DNA from: an uncultured Pirellulales bacterium
GTDB taxonomy: Bacteria > Planctomycetota > Planctomycetia > Pirellulales > Lacipirellulaceae
Assembly: GCA_947258835.1 (NCBI GenBank)
Contig: CAMYJY010000101.1
Coordinates: forward strand, 1 to 7,141
Length of the DNA stretch: 7,141 nt
Reading direction: 5' to 3'
The notes under the pieces are model-generated. The model was not told where the DNA came from. It was given only the letters and a program-made list of their open reading frames with translations, and made no database searches. Made by a program: the position numbers and the translations under genes. Each line of letters opens with the position of its first letter. The first letter of the stretch is position 1. This document shows, piece by piece, positions 5,854 to 7,141 of the stretch.

Positions 5854-7083
5854 ATGCAAAACATCATCATTGAAGAGCCTTACAAGTTTGTACCACCGGG
5901 TCGGTCCGAGTGGTGGCCCCGCTTGATCCAACTCTTCTTAAAACCTTATCTCCGCCACATGTACGGGGTGCAGGCGGTGGAATGCCGCGGGGTGCAGCGT
6001 CTGCAAGCCTCGCTGACTGCCGGTCACGGCGTGTTGTTGGCACCGAACCACTGCCGGATGTGCGACCCCTTGGTATTGGGATTTTTGTCGCGCGCGATTG
6101 GTCGCAACATGCACGCCATGGCTTCCTGGCATCTATTCAAGCAAGACTGGCTCACGACCTTCGTGACGCGGAGCATCGGCGCTTTTAGTGTGTATCGCGA
6201 GGGCGTGGACAGGCAGGCGATCCAGATGGCCGTCGAGATCTTGGTGGCTGGCAAGCGTCCCCTAGTCCTCTTCCCCGAGGGAGCCATCTCGCGCCATAAC
6301 GATCAGCTGATGCCGATGATGGACGGTACGGCCTTCATTGCCCGCACCGCCGCCAAACGACGCGAAAAAAACAAGCAGCCCGGCGGCGTGGTCGTGCACC
6401 CCGTGGCGATTCGCTACTTCTTTGATGGCGACCTGGAACAAAGTATTTTGCCCGTGCTGGAGGAGATCGAATCCCATTTTTCCTGGTACCCGCAGCGGGA
6501 TCGGACGTTGATTGTGCGGCTGCAACAGATTGCCCAGGCCCTCTTGTCGCTGAAGGAAATCGAATACTTTGGGCAGGCACGGACGGGGGATTTTTACCAG
6601 CGGGTGGATCGACTCATTGAAGATGAATTGAAAAAATTGGAGCAGGAGTACGACGTGAAAGACACGGGGGAAGGGGTGGTGGCCCGCGTCAAAAATTTGC
6701 GGGGGGCCATTTTGCCCGACATGGTGCACCACAAGATTACTCCCGCGGAGCGGCAGCGCCGCTGGAAGCAGCTGGCCGCCTGCTACTACGTGCAGCAGAT
6801 GTCTCACTATCCCCGCAAGTACGTGCGGACTGCGGAGCCCAACCTGGTGGAGCACATTTTGGAGACGGTCGAGCGTTTTGAGGAGGACTTTACCGACAAC
6901 CTCACCGTCCACCGCCCGTTTCACGCGGTGATCCAGGTTGGTACGCCGATCCCAGTCAGCAGCCGGCGTGATCGCCAGCAGACAACCGACCCGGTGATGC
7001 AGGGGATCCAAACGCAGCTGACCGAGATGCTGGCGGAGCTTGCGCGCGAAGCCAGGAAGGTTGGTGGCAAGCAACGCTGGTAA
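5854..7083 (+). CDS. Lysophospholipid/1-acylglycerol-phosphate acyltransferase family protein (PlsC superfamily)
   Basis: This 409-residue protein should transfer an acyl group to a glycerophospholipid-type acceptor at the inner face of the membrane. The LPLAT motifs are clear: NHCRMCD (the HX4D pair H66 and D71), GAFSVYREG (109-117, with R115) and LVLFPEGAISR (137-147). The next conserved strand is VVVHPVAIRYFF (179-190). ATG 5854 is chosen; a TTG at 5836 would add six residues, and neither has a good ribosome site. The family is often about 200-260 residues. Here about 165 mostly helical, charged residues (about 191-356, for example LIEDELKKLEQEY) lie before a late strand AVIQVGTPIPVS (358-369) that resembles the usual final strand of the fold. 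No obvious transmembrane helix is seen, so it is probably membrane-associated. The exact acceptor lipid is unknown. It is divergent from xerD, with a 137-base gap. Confidence 0.9.
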   Translation: MQNIIIEEPYKFVPPGRSEWWPRLIQLFLKPYLRHMYGVQAVECRGVQRLQASLTAGHGVLLAPNHCRMCDPLVLGFLSRAIGRNMHAMASWHLFKQDWLTTFVTRSIGAFSVYREGVDRQAIQMAVEILVAGKRPLVLFPEGAISRHNDQLMPMMDGTAFIARTAAKRREKNKQPGGVVVHPVAIRYFFDGDLEQSILPVLEEIESHFSWYPQRDRTLIVRLQQIAQALLSLKEIEYFGQARTGDFYQRVDRLIEDELKKLEQEYDVKDTGEGVVARVKNLRGAILPDMVHHKITPAERQRRWKQLAACYYVQQMSHYPRKYVRTAEPNLVEHILETVERFEEDFTDNLTVHRPFHAVIQVGTPIPVSSRRDRQQTTDPVMQGIQTQLTEMLAELAREARKVGGKQRW

Positions 7084-7112
7084 CGATTTCAGTGGCAGTA
7101 TTGGGGGACCAG

Positions 7113-7138
7113 TCATTCCCGCGCAGGCGGAAATCCAG
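7113..7138. repeat. Dispersed-type hairpin repeat (TCATTCCCGCGCAGGCGG family)
   Basis: ATTCCCGC (7115-7122) and GCGGAAAT (7127-7134) form a hairpin with loop GCAG and one mismatch. The sequence is very like the widespread intergenic repeat in which the second arm reads GCGGGAAT, followed by CCAG. It starts about 30 bases after the acyltransferase stop and runs towards the window edge, so its full extent is not visible. Confidence 0.55.
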
Positions 7139-7141
7139 GAG

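Noticed and set aside
6262..7116. Minus-strand open frame of 284 codons
   Set aside because: It is the antisense of the acyltransferase, whose motifs are clear on the plus strand; the reverse frame shows no domain pattern.

Overview
The window looks like chromosomal DNA of a planctomycete, possibly of the Pirellulales type. This is an inference from gene style: secreted TPR proteins directly upstream of a MotA/TolQ/ExbB gene and two ExbD-family genes, moderately GC-rich DNA, weak or absent Shine-Dalgarno sites, and intergenic DNA full of short palindromic repeats. No rRNA, tRNA, CRISPR array, transposase or phage gene is visible.

Layout. Bases 1-1140 hold the 3' part of a TPR-like helical protein gene that begins before the window. 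Bases 1272-2402 encode a second protein with an export signal, a small beta-rich N-terminal segment and TPR-like repeats. Bases 2403-2790 carry no gene. They hold three inverted-repeat pairs, two of them interlocked (A-B-A'-B'), and then a plausible sigma70-like promoter. Bases 2791-4591 are a tight three-gene run: an ExbB/TolQ-type proton channel subunit and two different ExbD/TolR-type subunits whose genes overlap by 4 bases (ATGA). Bases 4592-4741 are a short convergent gap with a palindromic repeat. A candidate terminator for the opposite strand overlaps the end of the second exbD-type gene. Bases 4742-5716 on the minus strand encode a complete XerD-type tyrosine recombinase with all six catalytic residues. 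Bases 5717-5853 are a divergent intergenic region containing a dispersed-type repeat. Bases 5854-7083 encode an acyltransferase of the PlsC/LPLAT superfamily with an unusually long helical insertion. The last bases start another dispersed-type hairpin repeat.

How the genes work together. The ExbB-like and ExbD-like proteins should form an inner-membrane complex that uses ion flow to do work across the periplasm. The two upstream TPR proteins are candidate envelope partners, by analogy to the TPR protein CpoB that accompanies Tol systems. No TonB, TolA, TolB, Pal or outer-membrane receptor is visible, so the target of the motor cannot be read from this window. The recombinase (chromosome-dimer resolution in its family) and the acyltransferase (phospholipid acylation in its family) look like independent housekeeping neighbours.

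I found no convincing wholly new system. The points most worth a second look are the motor with two different ExbD-type subunits and no visible partner, the interlocked repeats in front of it, the repeat-derived leader of xerD, and the insertion in the acyltransferase.
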